A stretch of 64,000 bases of DNA from Vallitalea pronyensis (GTDB taxonomy: Bacteria > Bacillota > Clostridia > Lachnospirales > Vallitaleaceae), in the NCBI RefSeq assembly GCF_018141445.1, contig NZ_CP058649.1, positions 1,321,001 to 1,385,000 of the forward strand, in the 5' to 3' direction. Of the stretch, positions 43,675-53,884 are shown piece after piece. A program made the position numbers and the translations under genes. The notes under the pieces were generated by a model that worked only from the letters and a program-made list of their open reading frames with translations, did not search any database and was not told the origin of the DNA. Position 1 is the first letter of the stretch; each line of letters begins with the position of its first letter.

Positions 43675-46600
43675 TTGAAAAAAATAATAGTCATACTATT
43701 AGTCATAGTCATGATAATAGGTATTCCCAGTGCAACGATTTCGGCTAATACAATGGATGATGCAAATCATTTAAATACACTAGATGACTTAGTAAAAACA
43801 GCAATGGAGAAGTCTCGTACGCCAGGTATTTCTGTGGCCGTTGTATCCAATGAAAATATTGAGATCCGTACTTATGGATACGCAAATAAAAGGACTAAGG
43901 AAACAGTAACTCAAGACACATTATTTGAATTAGGTTCTATGAGTAAAGCTTTTACTGGGTTAGGAATTTTGTATTTAGAACAAGAAGGAAAATTAAAGTT
44001 AACGGATGATGTTAAGCAGTATATTCCATGGTTAAAATTAAATTACAAGGGTCAATCTAATGGACAAATTATGAGTGGTAAAACACCTATTACCATTGAA
44101 AATGTTCTTTATCAAACAACGGGAATACCATCAAAGACATTTGGAAATATTCCAAAGGGAAACACACAAGATATGCTAGAAAAAACAGTAAGGACATTAG
44201 TGAATGTTGATTTGGACTTTTATCCAGGAACGCAATTCTCGTACGCAACGATTAATTATGATATTTTAGGTCTTATTATACAGAATATAACCAAACAAAG
44301 TTATGAGAGCTTTATAAAAGAAAAAATTTTAGACCCATTAGGGCTTACAAATACTTATGTAAAAGGTTCTACTGCACTAGAAAGTAGCAAGATGTCAAAG
44401 GGTTATAAAACACAATTCTTACGGATCAATCAATATAATGCACCAGAGTATCGTGGTAATACACCTGCAGGTTACATTATATCGAATGCTAAAGATATGG
44501 CTAGATGGATGAGCATTCAAATGGGTCATGTAGCTATAACAGAAAAATATAAAAAAATTATTGAGAAATCACATATGGGAAATACAAAAGTCCCCTCATC
44601 AGGAGACTTTTATTATGGTTCAGGATGGAATGTTCATATAAGAAATAAGGAGATTAATCACGAAGGTTCAAATCCTAACTTTTCATCCATGATTCGTATT
44701 AAGGATACGGTAGGGATTTGTGTATTGACTAATTATAATTCTAATGCTCCCTCATACATTGTTAATAATTTTTTTAATACGTTGAATCAAGGAGAAGTAG
44801 AAAAGTATAAAAAAAGTATTTACAGGAATATAGACATGATGTTTACAGTGATTTGTATAGGCTCACTTATCTTTGGTATAGCCTTTCTTTGCTTACTTAT
44901 TATAGCAGTTATTGACATTATAATGAAAAAAAGACAAAAAGAAAAACGAAAAGGCGTCAGAATAGCTGGTGTATCCATTGCAATTCCTATTATGGTATTC
45001 TTTGGTTATTGTATATATTTTTTACCCAATATACTTTTGGGAAGACTTCCATGGGAAGTTGTTAGGGTATGGGGTTCAAAAAGCATTGTGTATGGTAGTA
45101 TATTTGGGTTTGCTGCTGGCATTGTATTTTTATTATACGTACTCGTCACATTTAATTTCCCAAAACCAAGGGAAAAGAATTACTTTGCGCTCATTCCACT
45201 TTCTATTATAAACGGTTTAACCAGTGCCCTTATTATTTTTACCATTAATGAATCATTTAATCGTAACCTAGAATACTCAAAGGAACTCTTAATTTATTTT
45301 ATATTTGCCCTTACTTTTTTTGTCTATACCATAAAATTATTACAAGGGCGCATGATTGTTATTACCAATGAAATAACATATGAAAAACGCATCATCATGA
45401 TTGATAAAATTGTCCATTCTTCTTTTCAGACAATTGAGAGAATAGGTAGTGCAAGGATATACGCGTGTTTAAATAATGATACACGTGCAATAGCAAAAGT
45501 ACCAGAAATAATCGTTGGTTTTTCATCCAATATTTTGACCCTTATATTTTGTCTTGCCTACCTTATGTCCAATAGTTCCATTGCCTTTATCTCTTCAGTT
45601 TTGGTTATAAGCTTAAGTTGTCTTATTGGTATAATAACAAGCAAACAAGCATCATCATATTGGGAGAAAAATAGGGATATCCAAGATGTATACTTTGGTC
45701 AGTTATCTGATTTGGTATATGGTTTTAAGGAGTTGGTGCTGAGTCAACGAAGAAGAGATGATTTTTGGCATGAAATGAAAAAATATTCTCGCCTTACAGC
45801 AGAACTATCCAAAAAAGCTGCAGTAAAATTTATGAATTTAGACATATATAACACACTAATGTATAATACTATTTTTGGTGTTGTCGTGTTTGTGTTCCCA
45901 CTATTCATCATTGGTATTAGCGTGAATGATTTGAGACAAACGTTGTTTATGGTGTTCTATCTAATTGGTCCATTTGGGGCAATAATGACAAATATCCCAA
46001 AAATTACGGAAACACGGGTTAATGTAAAGCGTATTAATCAGTTAATTAAGGCGTTAAATGAAACCAGTGAAGGTAATGACGAACCTACTGACGTTTTATC
46101 CATAGCAGATCATATGACAATTCAATTTGAACAAGTGGGTTATGAGTATATTATAAAAAATGATATAACGAAAGAAGCGTATAGTGAATTTACCTTAGGT
46201 TCTATAGATCTAGATGTGTCAACCAATGAGATAACTTTTATTACGGGTGGTAATGGTAGTGGAAAGTCTACATTAGGAAAATTATTAACGGGTTTATATG
46301 CCCCTAAAAATGGGAGAATCCTAATTAACGGAAAAGTATGTACCACGAAAGAATTAAACCAGTGCTTTTCGGCCGTATTTAGCGATTATTATTTGTTTAG
46401 GAAGTTATATGGTGTGGATATGAAATCTGAAAGAGACTTTGTGGAAGCGTTATTATCTTTAATGAAGATAGATAATAAAGTTGTTATAGAAGAAAATGGA
46501 GCATTTGAATCACAGAATTTATCTACAGGTCAAAAGAAGAGACTTGCTTATATTGTGAGTTGTCTTGATCATAAACCTTTTATCTTATTTGATGAATGGG

Positions 46601-46761
46601 CGGCAGAACAAGACCCAGAGTTTAGACAATTTTTTTATACAGAACTTTTACCTCAATTAAAAGAAAAGGGGAAAGGTGTTATTGTTATTACACATGATGA
46701 TAGATTCTTTGATTTAGCTGACAAGATGATAAAACTTGAACGAGGAGTTATTCGAGAATAA
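43675..46761 (+). CDS. Serine peptidase (S12, ClbP-like) fused to cyclic-peptide ABC exporter
   Basis: This 1028-residue protein has a signal peptide, then an extracytoplasmic S12/beta-lactamase-like domain (about 30-370) with Ser88-x-x-Lys91 (SMSK), Tyr190 in FSYATINYD and the HEG triad box. Several membrane helices (three at about 380-500, more to about 790) follow, then an ATPase domain (about 800-1028) with GNGSGKST, LSTGQKKRLAY and FILFDEWAAEQDP, typical of SyrD/PvdE-like exporters. D-asparaginyl prodrug peptidases such as ClbP, XcnG and ZmaM have this peptidase type, and some are fused to an ABC exporter. The NRPS next door makes D-Asn, so the role is likely export plus cleavage of acyl-D-Asn. 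Start is TTG after AAGGATGTGAGG. Confidence 0.88.
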   Translation: MKKIIVILLVIVMIIGIPSATISANTMDDANHLNTLDDLVKTAMEKSRTPGISVAVVSNENIEIRTYGYANKRTKETVTQDTLFELGSMSKAFTGLGILYLEQEGKLKLTDDVKQYIPWLKLNYKGQSNGQIMSGKTPITIENVLYQTTGIPSKTFGNIPKGNTQDMLEKTVRTLVNVDLDFYPGTQFSYATINYDILGLIIQNITKQSYESFIKEKILDPLGLTNTYVKGSTALESSKMSKGYKTQFLRINQYNAPEYRGNTPAGYIISNAKDMARWMSIQMGHVAITEKYKKIIEKSHMGNTKVPSSGDFYYGSGWNVHIRNKEINHEGSNPNFSSMIRIKDTVGICVLTNYNSNAPSYIVNNFFNTLNQGEVEKYKKSIYRNIDMMFTVICIGSLIFGIAFLCLLIIAVIDIIMKKRQKEKRKGVRIAGVSIAIPIMVFFGYCIYFLPNILLGRLPWEVVRVWGSKSIVYGSIFGFAAGIVFLLYVLVTFNFPKPREKNYFALIPLSIINGLTSALIIFTINESFNRNLEYSKELLIYFIFALTFFVYTIKLLQGRMIVITNEITYEKRIIMIDKIVHSSFQTIERIGSARIYACLNNDTRAIAKVPEIIVGFSSNILTLIFCLAYLMSNSSIAFISSVLVISLSCLIGIITSKQASSYWEKNRDIQDVYFGQLSDLVYGFKELVLSQRRRDDFWHEMKKYSRLTAELSKKAAVKFMNLDIYNTLMYNTIFGVVVFVFPLFIIGISVNDLRQTLFMVFYLIGPFGAIMTNIPKITETRVNVKRINQLIKALNETSEGNDEPTDVLSIADHMTIQFEQVGYEYIIKNDITKEAYSEFTLGSIDLDVSTNEITFITGGNGSGKSTLGKLLTGLYAPKNGRILINGKVCTTKELNQCFSAVFSDYYLFRKLYGVDMKSERDFVEALLSLMKIDNKVVIEENGAFESQNLSTGQKKRLAYIVSCLDHKPFILFDEWAAEQDPEFRQFFYTELLPQLKEKGKGVIVITHDDRFFDLADKMIKLERGVIRE

Positions 46762-46783
46762 TATTGGAGGTTGTGATAGAGGC

Positions 46784-49700
46784 ATGACAAACAACATGAA
46801 TAGCATAGAGGCCAACAAACATAGATTATACCCACTAACTCACCCTCAAAAGAGGATCTGGTATTTAGAAAAGATTTATCCAAACACATCATTACATAAT
46901 ATTGGAGGGACAGTATGTATTCATGGTAAAATAAATTTTCAATTATTGCATAAAGCCATTCATATTTTTATACAGAAAAATGAAGGTTTGCGATTAAAGC
47001 TTATAGAAAAAGATGGGAAAGTAGAGCAATACATAGATGACATGGAGGATTATGTATGGGATTTTATGGATTTCTCTCACAGCAAGGATTCCCTTACAGC
47101 GTTTAACAAGTGGATACAACTTGAAGCAGGAAAGCCCTTTGAACTAAAAAATACGAGGCTTTTTTATTTTGCATTCTTTAAAATATCTGAAAATAAAGGG
47201 GGTTACTTTGTAAAATTTCATCATATCATTGCTGATGGTTGGTCCATGATGATCATGACCAATCACATATATGATGCATATATGAAATTAATACATACAG
47301 AACCAATTAGTCATGAAGTGGCATATACCTATTTAGATTATATAAGAAAAGAAAACCAGTATTTTTCCACCAGTAGATTTATGAAGAATCGACTATTTTG
47401 GAATAAAAGATTTAACGTTTTGCCCGATACATCCCTTTATACAAGTTCAGATACCATTACAGGTCAAAGAAAAACATATACACTTGATAAGAATATAACC
47501 ACTAAAATAAAAGATTTTACACAGAAAAATGGTGTTTCCTACAATACATTATTTGCTACCTTGTATCTAATCTATCTATACAAGATAACGGGTAAGAAGG
47601 ATCTTGTCATAGGTATACCTGTATTTAATAGATCCGGTAAAAAAGAGAAGAAAACATTTGGTATGTTTACGAGTACAATGCCGTTTAGATTTGTCATTGA
47701 TAACAACCATAGTTTTTACCAGGTTATTGCAAAAGCAAATGAAGAACTAATGGCTTGCTACTATAATCAAAAATATCCATATGATTTGCTTTTACAGGAT
47801 TTAGAACTTAAGAAAAGAGGATATGATAACCTCTTTAATACATGTATTAATTATTATAATACCAAGCTTCAATTAGAATGGAATGGGTGTCCCATTGAAA
47901 ATGTTGAGTTTTATAATGGAAATCAGGTGTATTCACTACAACTTATTATTAGGGAATGGACCGACTCAGAATGCTTAACGTTGGATTTCGATTATAAAAC
48001 AAAGGACTACACAGAAAAAGAGATCGACACGTTATATGCACGTTTATACGATTTATTAAACCAGTTGTTTTTAAAACCACATGATGCAGTTTCTAGACAT
48101 TCAATGATGCCAACCTCCACCAAGGAAAAGTTGTTGTACGCATTTAACACCACCACAAGAAATTATCCCAAAGATAAAACGATTCATCAATTATTTGAAG
48201 AACAAGTTCAAAAAACACCTCAAAATATAGCCATTATCTTTCAGGATAATCAATTAACGTATCAACTATTAAATCATAAATCGAATCAACTAGCAAGATA
48301 CCTCCTTAAAAAGGGTGTCAAGAAAGAAACAATCATTGGATTGTTGACAACCCATTCCATAGAGAGTGTTATTGGTATTCTGGGTATCTTAAAAGCAGGA
48401 GGGGCTTACTTACCTATTGACCCAACTTATCCAATAGAGAGGATAAGTTATATGCTAAAAGATGCAGATAGTCAAATATTGCTTACCAATACAACAAGAT
48501 TAAGTGAGGATTACTATGAAGGTACCATCATTGATATTAGCAATGATCATATCTATAATGAGGATACTTCTAATATAGAAAGCATGAGTAAATCCAATCA
48601 ATTAGCTTATGTCATCTATACTTCTGGCTCTACGGGAAAACCAAAGGGTACGATGATTGAACATCAAGCCTTATTAAATTATGTATGGTGGACAAAAAGA
48701 ATGTATGTTAGCAATGAAGCAGAGATATTTCCACTGTATTCAACGTTAGCATTCGATTTAACAGTTACATCAATCTTTACCCCTTTAATAACTGGCAATA
48801 AAATAATCGTCTATAAGGGCAATAGTAACGATAATGTGCATGTGCTCTATAGAATATTGAAGGATAATCAAGCAACCATCATGAAATTGACACCATCCCA
48901 TTTATCCTTGTTGCATAACATGGAGCTTCAACATTCTTCACTAAGAAAGTTTATTGTAGGCGGGGAAGCATTAAAGGTAAGTTTAGCTAAAAACATCTAT
49001 GAAAGCTACAATGGAAACATAGAAATATGGAATGAATATGGACCAACTGAAACAGTAGTCGGGTGTATGATTCATAAGTATAATGATGAAAAAGATACAT
49101 ACAGTTCTGTACCAATTGGTAGACCAATTGATAATGTACAAGTCTATATTTTAGACGATAATCTTCATCCCGTTTTAGAAGGTGAAATCGGTGAATTATA
49201 TGTTTCGGGGGATGGTGTTGCAAGGGGTTATATTAATAATACGTTGTTAACCCGAGAAAGGTTTATTCAAAATCCATATGTGAAGCATTCAAGGATGTAT
49301 AAAACAGGAGATTTAGCAAGATTTATTGAAGGTGGACACATAGAATATGTAGGCAGAATGGATCAACAAGTAAAAATAAGAGGTCATCGTGTTGAGTTAG
49401 GAGAAATAGAAAGATATCTGGAGACGCATATGGGTGTTCAAGAGGCTGTAGTCCATTGTATGGAGGATAATAATACGAAGTATCTCTGTGCTTATATTGT
49501 TATAAAAAATAAAACCACCATGACCCAGTTAAAAAGCTTTTTACGAGAAGGGTTGCCAGATTATATGATGCCATTATATTTTATCGAATTGGATCATATA
49601 CCATTAACCCATAATGGAAAGGTAAATAAAACATTATTGCCTAACCCAGTAGTAAATGATTTGGTACATGTTGAACATGTGGCTTATAGAACTAAAAAAG

Positions 49701-51298
49701 AAGAGATATTGAGTCATGCCATACGTAAAGTGTTAAACATGAAAGAACTCAGTATAAAACAAAACTTTTATCATATAGGCGGTGACTCTATAAAAGCAAT
49801 ACAAATTGCTTCCATATTAAATGATAAGGGTTATACCATAAAGGTCAAAGATATATTATCTTATCCAATGATTGAAGACATGGCATTATGTATCAAGAAG
49901 AACAACATGTTCATTGACCAAAAGCCCAGTGAAGGACGTATTCAACATACACCAATCATATCTTGGTTTTTTGAACAGAAACTTAAAAATAGCAACCATT
50001 ATGTACAGAGTATATTACTGGAATTAAAACAGGATGTAGATTCTAAACAAGTAGAAATGATGTTTAATAAAATAGTGTACCATCATGATGCATTAAGAAT
50101 AAATGTGGATGCTACGACAAAAGCGTTATTTTATAATCATCAATATTTGGAACAACATCATCATCTACAAGTGTATGATTTAGTTGGCTTATCAACTAAC
50201 GAGCAAAGGAATTACATGATACGTGTTGCAGAAGATTTAAAAATGAGTTTTAACATATATAAGGGTATCTTAATAAAAGCTTGCATGTTTAAGCGGGGTC
50301 AACATAGTGGAAGATTACTTATTATGGCTCATCATCTGGTGATAGACGGTGTTTCTTGGAGGATTATCATAGATGATATGAATAGGATGATGGAACAAAT
50401 CCAAAAAAATCAAAAAACAGTACTACCTTCAAAAACACAATCCTATCAAAGTTGGGCAAAACGATTAGAAGAGTATGGTCAAACAGTGACATATGAGGAA
50501 ATAAAATATTGGCATACTGTACGAGGTAAACATGTGAGTGTCCAATGGGTGAATGACTCAGAATACATAGAAGATAACATGGGTACGCTATCAGCCCAGT
50601 TAAGTGTAGAGGACACGACATGTTTATTATTCCAAACGAAAAAAGCCTATAACACCACACCAAAAGAATTACTCATTACAGCATTAGTGCGTACGATTAA
50701 ACATGTCACAAAACATGAGGATATCGTAATAGAGCTTGAGGGGCATGGGAGAGAGGATATTTTTGATAACATCAATGTAACAAGAACAGTGGGGTGGTTC
50801 ACAAGTCTCTATCCTTTCTATATTCGGTTAAAGTCAGATGATTTACCAAAGCAGATTAAACATGTAAAAGAAAAGGTAAGAGCAATACCAAACAAAGGAA
50901 TGGGTTTTGGGGTACTACAGTATATCACAAAGCATCTAAAAGAAGATCCTAAAGAGGTTATACGATTCAATTTCATGGGAAGTTTTATGGAGGAATCCAT
51001 GGGTACCCATGTAGAGCTTGTAAGTAATCAATTCCATTGGGGTAGTCGTCATACAAACCCATTAACATGTTTGATGGATATCACTTGCTATATGATTAGA
51101 GATAAGTTAGATATAGTATTCTCCTATAACAGACATAAAATTAAGGATAGGGTTATGGGAGAATTCGTTAGTCAATATAAGGCGAATATTGAAACGATTA
51201 TAGCACATTGTTGTACGAGGAAGGTTATTGAGTTTACACCATCTGATTTCGACACAGTGGAGCTATCGCAAGATGAATTAGATAATATGTTTACATGA
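46784..51298 (+). CDS. NRPS module C-A-T-E, predicted to install D-Asn
   Basis: This 1504-residue protein has a condensation domain (about 15-430; HHIIADG from His146) and an adenylation domain (about 460-960; A3 IYTSGSTGKPKG near 612, A5 NEYGPTE, A7 YKTGDLARF, A8 GRMDQQVKIRGHRVELGE). A carrier domain (GGDSIKA, Ser1002) and an epimerisation domain (HHLVIDGVSWRI from His1183; EGHGRE; RTVGWFTS; NFMGSF) follow. Aligning by eye to GrsA gives the ten-residue code DLTKIGEVGK, one change from the classical Asn code DLTKLGEVGK. A first module C-A(Asn)-T-E suggests an acylating starter C domain that makes N-acyl-D-Asn. ATG 46784 is chosen; ATG 46796 is an alternative. Confidence 0.92.
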   Translation: MTNNMNSIEANKHRLYPLTHPQKRIWYLEKIYPNTSLHNIGGTVCIHGKINFQLLHKAIHIFIQKNEGLRLKLIEKDGKVEQYIDDMEDYVWDFMDFSHSKDSLTAFNKWIQLEAGKPFELKNTRLFYFAFFKISENKGGYFVKFHHIIADGWSMMIMTNHIYDAYMKLIHTEPISHEVAYTYLDYIRKENQYFSTSRFMKNRLFWNKRFNVLPDTSLYTSSDTITGQRKTYTLDKNITTKIKDFTQKNGVSYNTLFATLYLIYLYKITGKKDLVIGIPVFNRSGKKEKKTFGMFTSTMPFRFVIDNNHSFYQVIAKANEELMACYYNQKYPYDLLLQDLELKKRGYDNLFNTCINYYNTKLQLEWNGCPIENVEFYNGNQVYSLQLIIREWTDSECLTLDFDYKTKDYTEKEIDTLYARLYDLLNQLFLKPHDAVSRHSMMPTSTKEKLLYAFNTTTRNYPKDKTIHQLFEEQVQKTPQNIAIIFQDNQLTYQLLNHKSNQLARYLLKKGVKKETIIGLLTTHSIESVIGILGILKAGGAYLPIDPTYPIERISYMLKDADSQILLTNTTRLSEDYYEGTIIDISNDHIYNEDTSNIESMSKSNQLAYVIYTSGSTGKPKGTMIEHQALLNYVWWTKRMYVSNEAEIFPLYSTLAFDLTVTSIFTPLITGNKIIVYKGNSNDNVHVLYRILKDNQATIMKLTPSHLSLLHNMELQHSSLRKFIVGGEALKVSLAKNIYESYNGNIEIWNEYGPTETVVGCMIHKYNDEKDTYSSVPIGRPIDNVQVYILDDNLHPVLEGEIGELYVSGDGVARGYINNTLLTRERFIQNPYVKHSRMYKTGDLARFIEGGHIEYVGRMDQQVKIRGHRVELGEIERYLETHMGVQEAVVHCMEDNNTKYLCAYIVIKNKTTMTQLKSFLREGLPDYMMPLYFIELDHIPLTHNGKVNKTLLPNPVVNDLVHVEHVAYRTKKEEILSHAIRKVLNMKELSIKQNFYHIGGDSIKAIQIASILNDKGYTIKVKDILSYPMIEDMALCIKKNNMFIDQKPSEGRIQHTPIISWFFEQKLKNSNHYVQSILLELKQDVDSKQVEMMFNKIVYHHDALRINVDATTKALFYNHQYLEQHHHLQVYDLVGLSTNEQRNYMIRVAEDLKMSFNIYKGILIKACMFKRGQHSGRLLIMAHHLVIDGVSWRIIIDDMNRMMEQIQKNQKTVLPSKTQSYQSWAKRLEEYGQTVTYEEIKYWHTVRGKHVSVQWVNDSEYIEDNMGTLSAQLSVEDTTCLLFQTKKAYNTTPKELLITALVRTIKHVTKHEDIVIELEGHGREDIFDNINVTRTVGWFTSLYPFYIRLKSDDLPKQIKHVKEKVRAIPNKGMGFGVLQYITKHLKEDPKEVIRFNFMGSFMEESMGTHVELVSNQFHWGSRHTNPLTCLMDITCYMIRDKLDIVFSYNRHKIKDRVMGEFVSQYKANIETIIAHCCTRKVIEFTPSDFDTVELSQDELDNMFT

Positions 51299-51336
51299 TG
51301 AGCAAACCATCCCATTAAAGTAGGAGAATAAAAAAT

Positions 51337-52449
51337 ATGTATTATTTTAGTATACCAAGTGATTTTAATATTCAAACCTTAAAGAAAATAGAGGCTATAA
51401 ATTCTAAGTCCAGGAAATTTAATGTTTCTGAGGTTTATGGGCAAATAACAGAGGGAGAGTTTATCAGTTCAGGAAGAATGGTTTCAATGCTACCACAAAT
51501 GTCATTAGCCAGTCTTAAGAACTACATGATGTATTGTAAGAAGTATAATATTAATTTTAACTATGTGTTTAACCCATCATGTATGGGTAATAAGGAATTC
51601 TGTAAAGAGAATCAGAAGAAAATCAAGGCATTTATATGTACATTATACGATATGGGAATTAATTCTTTCACTATAGCCATGCCCTCTATTATAGAATTAA
51701 TCAATGGTTTAGGATTAGATATCAACATTAAAGCATCTGCAATATGTGAAATTGATTCACCCAGTAAAGCCCTATTTTATAAAAAATTAGGTGCAAAAAG
51801 AATGGTTGTGGAACCGGACATGACAAGGGATTTTAAAACCATTAAAAACATGTGTCATGTTTTTGGAAGAGGCGTAGAAATAATCGTCAATAATGTATGT
51901 GTTAAACATTGTGCATATAAGAAATTTCATTATAATCATGAAGCTCATTGTCATGAAAGTAGTATTAAACAAGATATTAATAATTATTATTTTCATAGAT
52001 GTTCCATGCAAAAAGCAAGTGCAATTCACAATGTACTAAGGCTTAATTGGATACGTCCCGAAGATTTGAAATATTATTATGCATCAGGAATTGAATGTTT
52101 TAAGATACAAGGACGACATAATTCAGATGGTGATAACTTGTTAAAAACCATTCAGCATTATTTTGATGAGGATTATGAAGGGGATCTTATGGCATTAATA
52201 ACATTATTTTCTCCTTATAATGCTTTTCAACTAAAGGTAAATAATAAAAAGTTAGATGGCTATATAGAAAAATTTTATAACCATCCAAGTTTTTGCAATG
52301 ATATTTGTGAGCGGTGCCATTACTGTTTGGATTATGCCCATAAGTGTATGGATATTGAGAAAGCACTCGAAACCAATCAAAAGACAATTAATTTTTATAC
52401 ACAATATGATGAGTACTCAATGAAACCATGCGTTAACGAAGGAGAATAA
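51337..52449 (+). CDS. U32-family protein, copy 1 (possible oxygen-independent hydroxylase)
   Basis: This 370-residue protein follows the U32 barrel pattern: an early YGQ and GR segment (VSEVYGQITEGEFISSGRM), LYDMGINSFTIAMPSIIELI, INIKASAICEIDSPSKALFYKKLGAKRMVVEPDM, then RPEDLKYYYASGIECFKIQGR. It is Cys-rich: C-x3-C in NNVCVKHC, an HRC, and a C-terminal C-x3-C-x2-C-x2-C-x6-C set. U32 proteins UbiU/UbiV, RlhA and TrhP carry 4Fe-4S clusters and hydroxylate substrates without oxygen. A paralogue sits two genes downstream, which recalls the UbiU-UbiV pair. Peptidase activity is not expected. AGTAGGAGAATAAAA precedes the ATG. Confidence 0.82.
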   Translation: MYYFSIPSDFNIQTLKKIEAINSKSRKFNVSEVYGQITEGEFISSGRMVSMLPQMSLASLKNYMMYCKKYNINFNYVFNPSCMGNKEFCKENQKKIKAFICTLYDMGINSFTIAMPSIIELINGLGLDINIKASAICEIDSPSKALFYKKLGAKRMVVEPDMTRDFKTIKNMCHVFGRGVEIIVNNVCVKHCAYKKFHYNHEAHCHESSIKQDINNYYFHRCSMQKASAIHNVLRLNWIRPEDLKYYYASGIECFKIQGRHNSDGDNLLKTIQHYFDEDYEGDLMALITLFSPYNAFQLKVNNKKLDGYIEKFYNHPSFCNDICERCHYCLDYAHKCMDIEKALETNQKTINFYTQYDEYSMKPCVNEGE

Positions 52450-52450
52450 A

Positions 52451-53866
52451 ATGGATAAGAAGTCTGACGATCTTACCATAGGGAATGTGGAGGATATACT
52501 TGCTTTAACCCCGTTGCAAAAAAATATGTTATACTCCTTTTTACTCGATGAAAGCGCTAATAAATACTATGAGCAATGGCGGTATAAAATCAAAGGTGAT
52601 ATCATCTTACATCATATAATACAAGCGTGGCAATATGTCATAAATAATAATGAAATGCTTCGCTGTATTATAAGATGGCGAGGTTTTAGAAAACCTATTC
52701 AGATGATATTAAAGGAAAAAGATGTACATATTGATGTTCATAATCTAAAAAAGGTGGATAGTCATGTGGTACAGTATGAAGCAGATAAAATAGCATTAAA
52801 GGAATGGGAGCAAAAGGTTGATCTTCAAAAGAATCCTTTTAGGATAACATTAACTTTATTGTCAGAACAAGAGTGGGAGATGATTATCACATCCCATCAT
52901 ATGATATTAGATGGTTGGAGCAATGCTAATCTTTTACGTGAACTATTTTCATATTATGATGCCATCTGCTCCGAGAAGGCAATCACACTAAGCAAAAAAA
53001 CACCATTCAAAGCTTACATCAAACAACAACAAAGTCAACATAAGACCCAGAATACCATTGATTATTGGACAAACATGTTTAGGGATTATCCACAACAATC
53101 TAAGTTCGTCAAGGAATATGGTCTATCTAAAAAAATAGAATCAAGTATTGAGGTGCTGCATATATCAGAGGATAATACCAATGCTATCCATACCTTCTGT
53201 AAATTACACAATATAACAATGTCCGTGTTATGGTATGCAGCATGGGCAATTTTAATGCATAAGTATTATCATCAATCAGATGTGGTGTTTGGCGTTACAT
53301 TATCGGGAAGGAATATGGATTTAAAAGGCATTCAAGAAATGGTCGGTCTTTTTATAAGAACCTTACCTTTTAGACTATGCATTAAGCCATCTACAGAAAT
53401 TATGCATATTTTAAAAGACACGAATCGATTGACTATGGATATGGAGGCTCATAAAGATGTTGAGTTGACAGACTTAATGCATATATTTCCCTATGCTATG
53501 AAGTCCATCATGAATACCATAATCGTGATTCAAAATTATCCTATTGGAAAACTTTTACACAACAAACAACGTCATATACAATTATACTCGTCCTTTTACG
53601 AAATTGATTCAGATATTACTGTTGGGATAAAAGCATTTGGTACATGTACAGATATTGAGATTGCCTATAATCAAGATGTTTTCCAAGATGATTTTATGCA
53701 ACAACTATTAAGGGATTATTATAGCATCATGATGCAATTGGTTCATGCCAAATATATAGAGCGATTAACAACTGACAACATAAGGATTCATCATAAAAAA
53801 ACCATCAAGAGAGAGAAAACATCCAATACTAAGCAGGTATTTGATAACCTAGATTTCAAATTTTAA
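52451..53866 (+). CDS. Free-standing NRPS condensation-domain protein
   Basis: This 471-residue protein is a complete condensation domain with no adenylation or carrier part. Motif C1 is LTPLQKNMLYSFLLDES, C3 is SHHMILDGWSN with His149, His150 and Asp154, and the C-lobe has VVFGVTLSGRNMDLKGIQEMVGLFIRTLPFR and VELTDLMHIFPYAM. It starts one base after the U32 gene and is followed by the second U32 gene. It probably joins the D-Asn chain from the C-A-T-E protein to the unit on the second NRPS, whose own condensation domain is incomplete. The ribosome site is GAAGGAG within the preceding gene. Confidence 0.9.
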   Translation: MDKKSDDLTIGNVEDILALTPLQKNMLYSFLLDESANKYYEQWRYKIKGDIILHHIIQAWQYVINNNEMLRCIIRWRGFRKPIQMILKEKDVHIDVHNLKKVDSHVVQYEADKIALKEWEQKVDLQKNPFRITLTLLSEQEWEMIITSHHMILDGWSNANLLRELFSYYDAICSEKAITLSKKTPFKAYIKQQQSQHKTQNTIDYWTNMFRDYPQQSKFVKEYGLSKKIESSIEVLHISEDNTNAIHTFCKLHNITMSVLWYAAWAILMHKYYHQSDVVFGVTLSGRNMDLKGIQEMVGLFIRTLPFRLCIKPSTEIMHILKDTNRLTMDMEAHKDVELTDLMHIFPYAMKSIMNTIIVIQNYPIGKLLHNKQRHIQLYSSFYEIDSDITVGIKAFGTCTDIEIAYNQDVFQDDFMQQLLRDYYSIMMQLVHAKYIERLTTDNIRIHHKKTIKREKTSNTKQVFDNLDFKF

Positions 53867-53884
53867 TATTGGCGAGGTAATGAT

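Noticed and set aside
44969..45211. Plus-strand frame of 80 residues inside the peptidase-exporter gene
   Set aside because: It overlaps membrane helices of the real protein in another frame and has no ribosome site.
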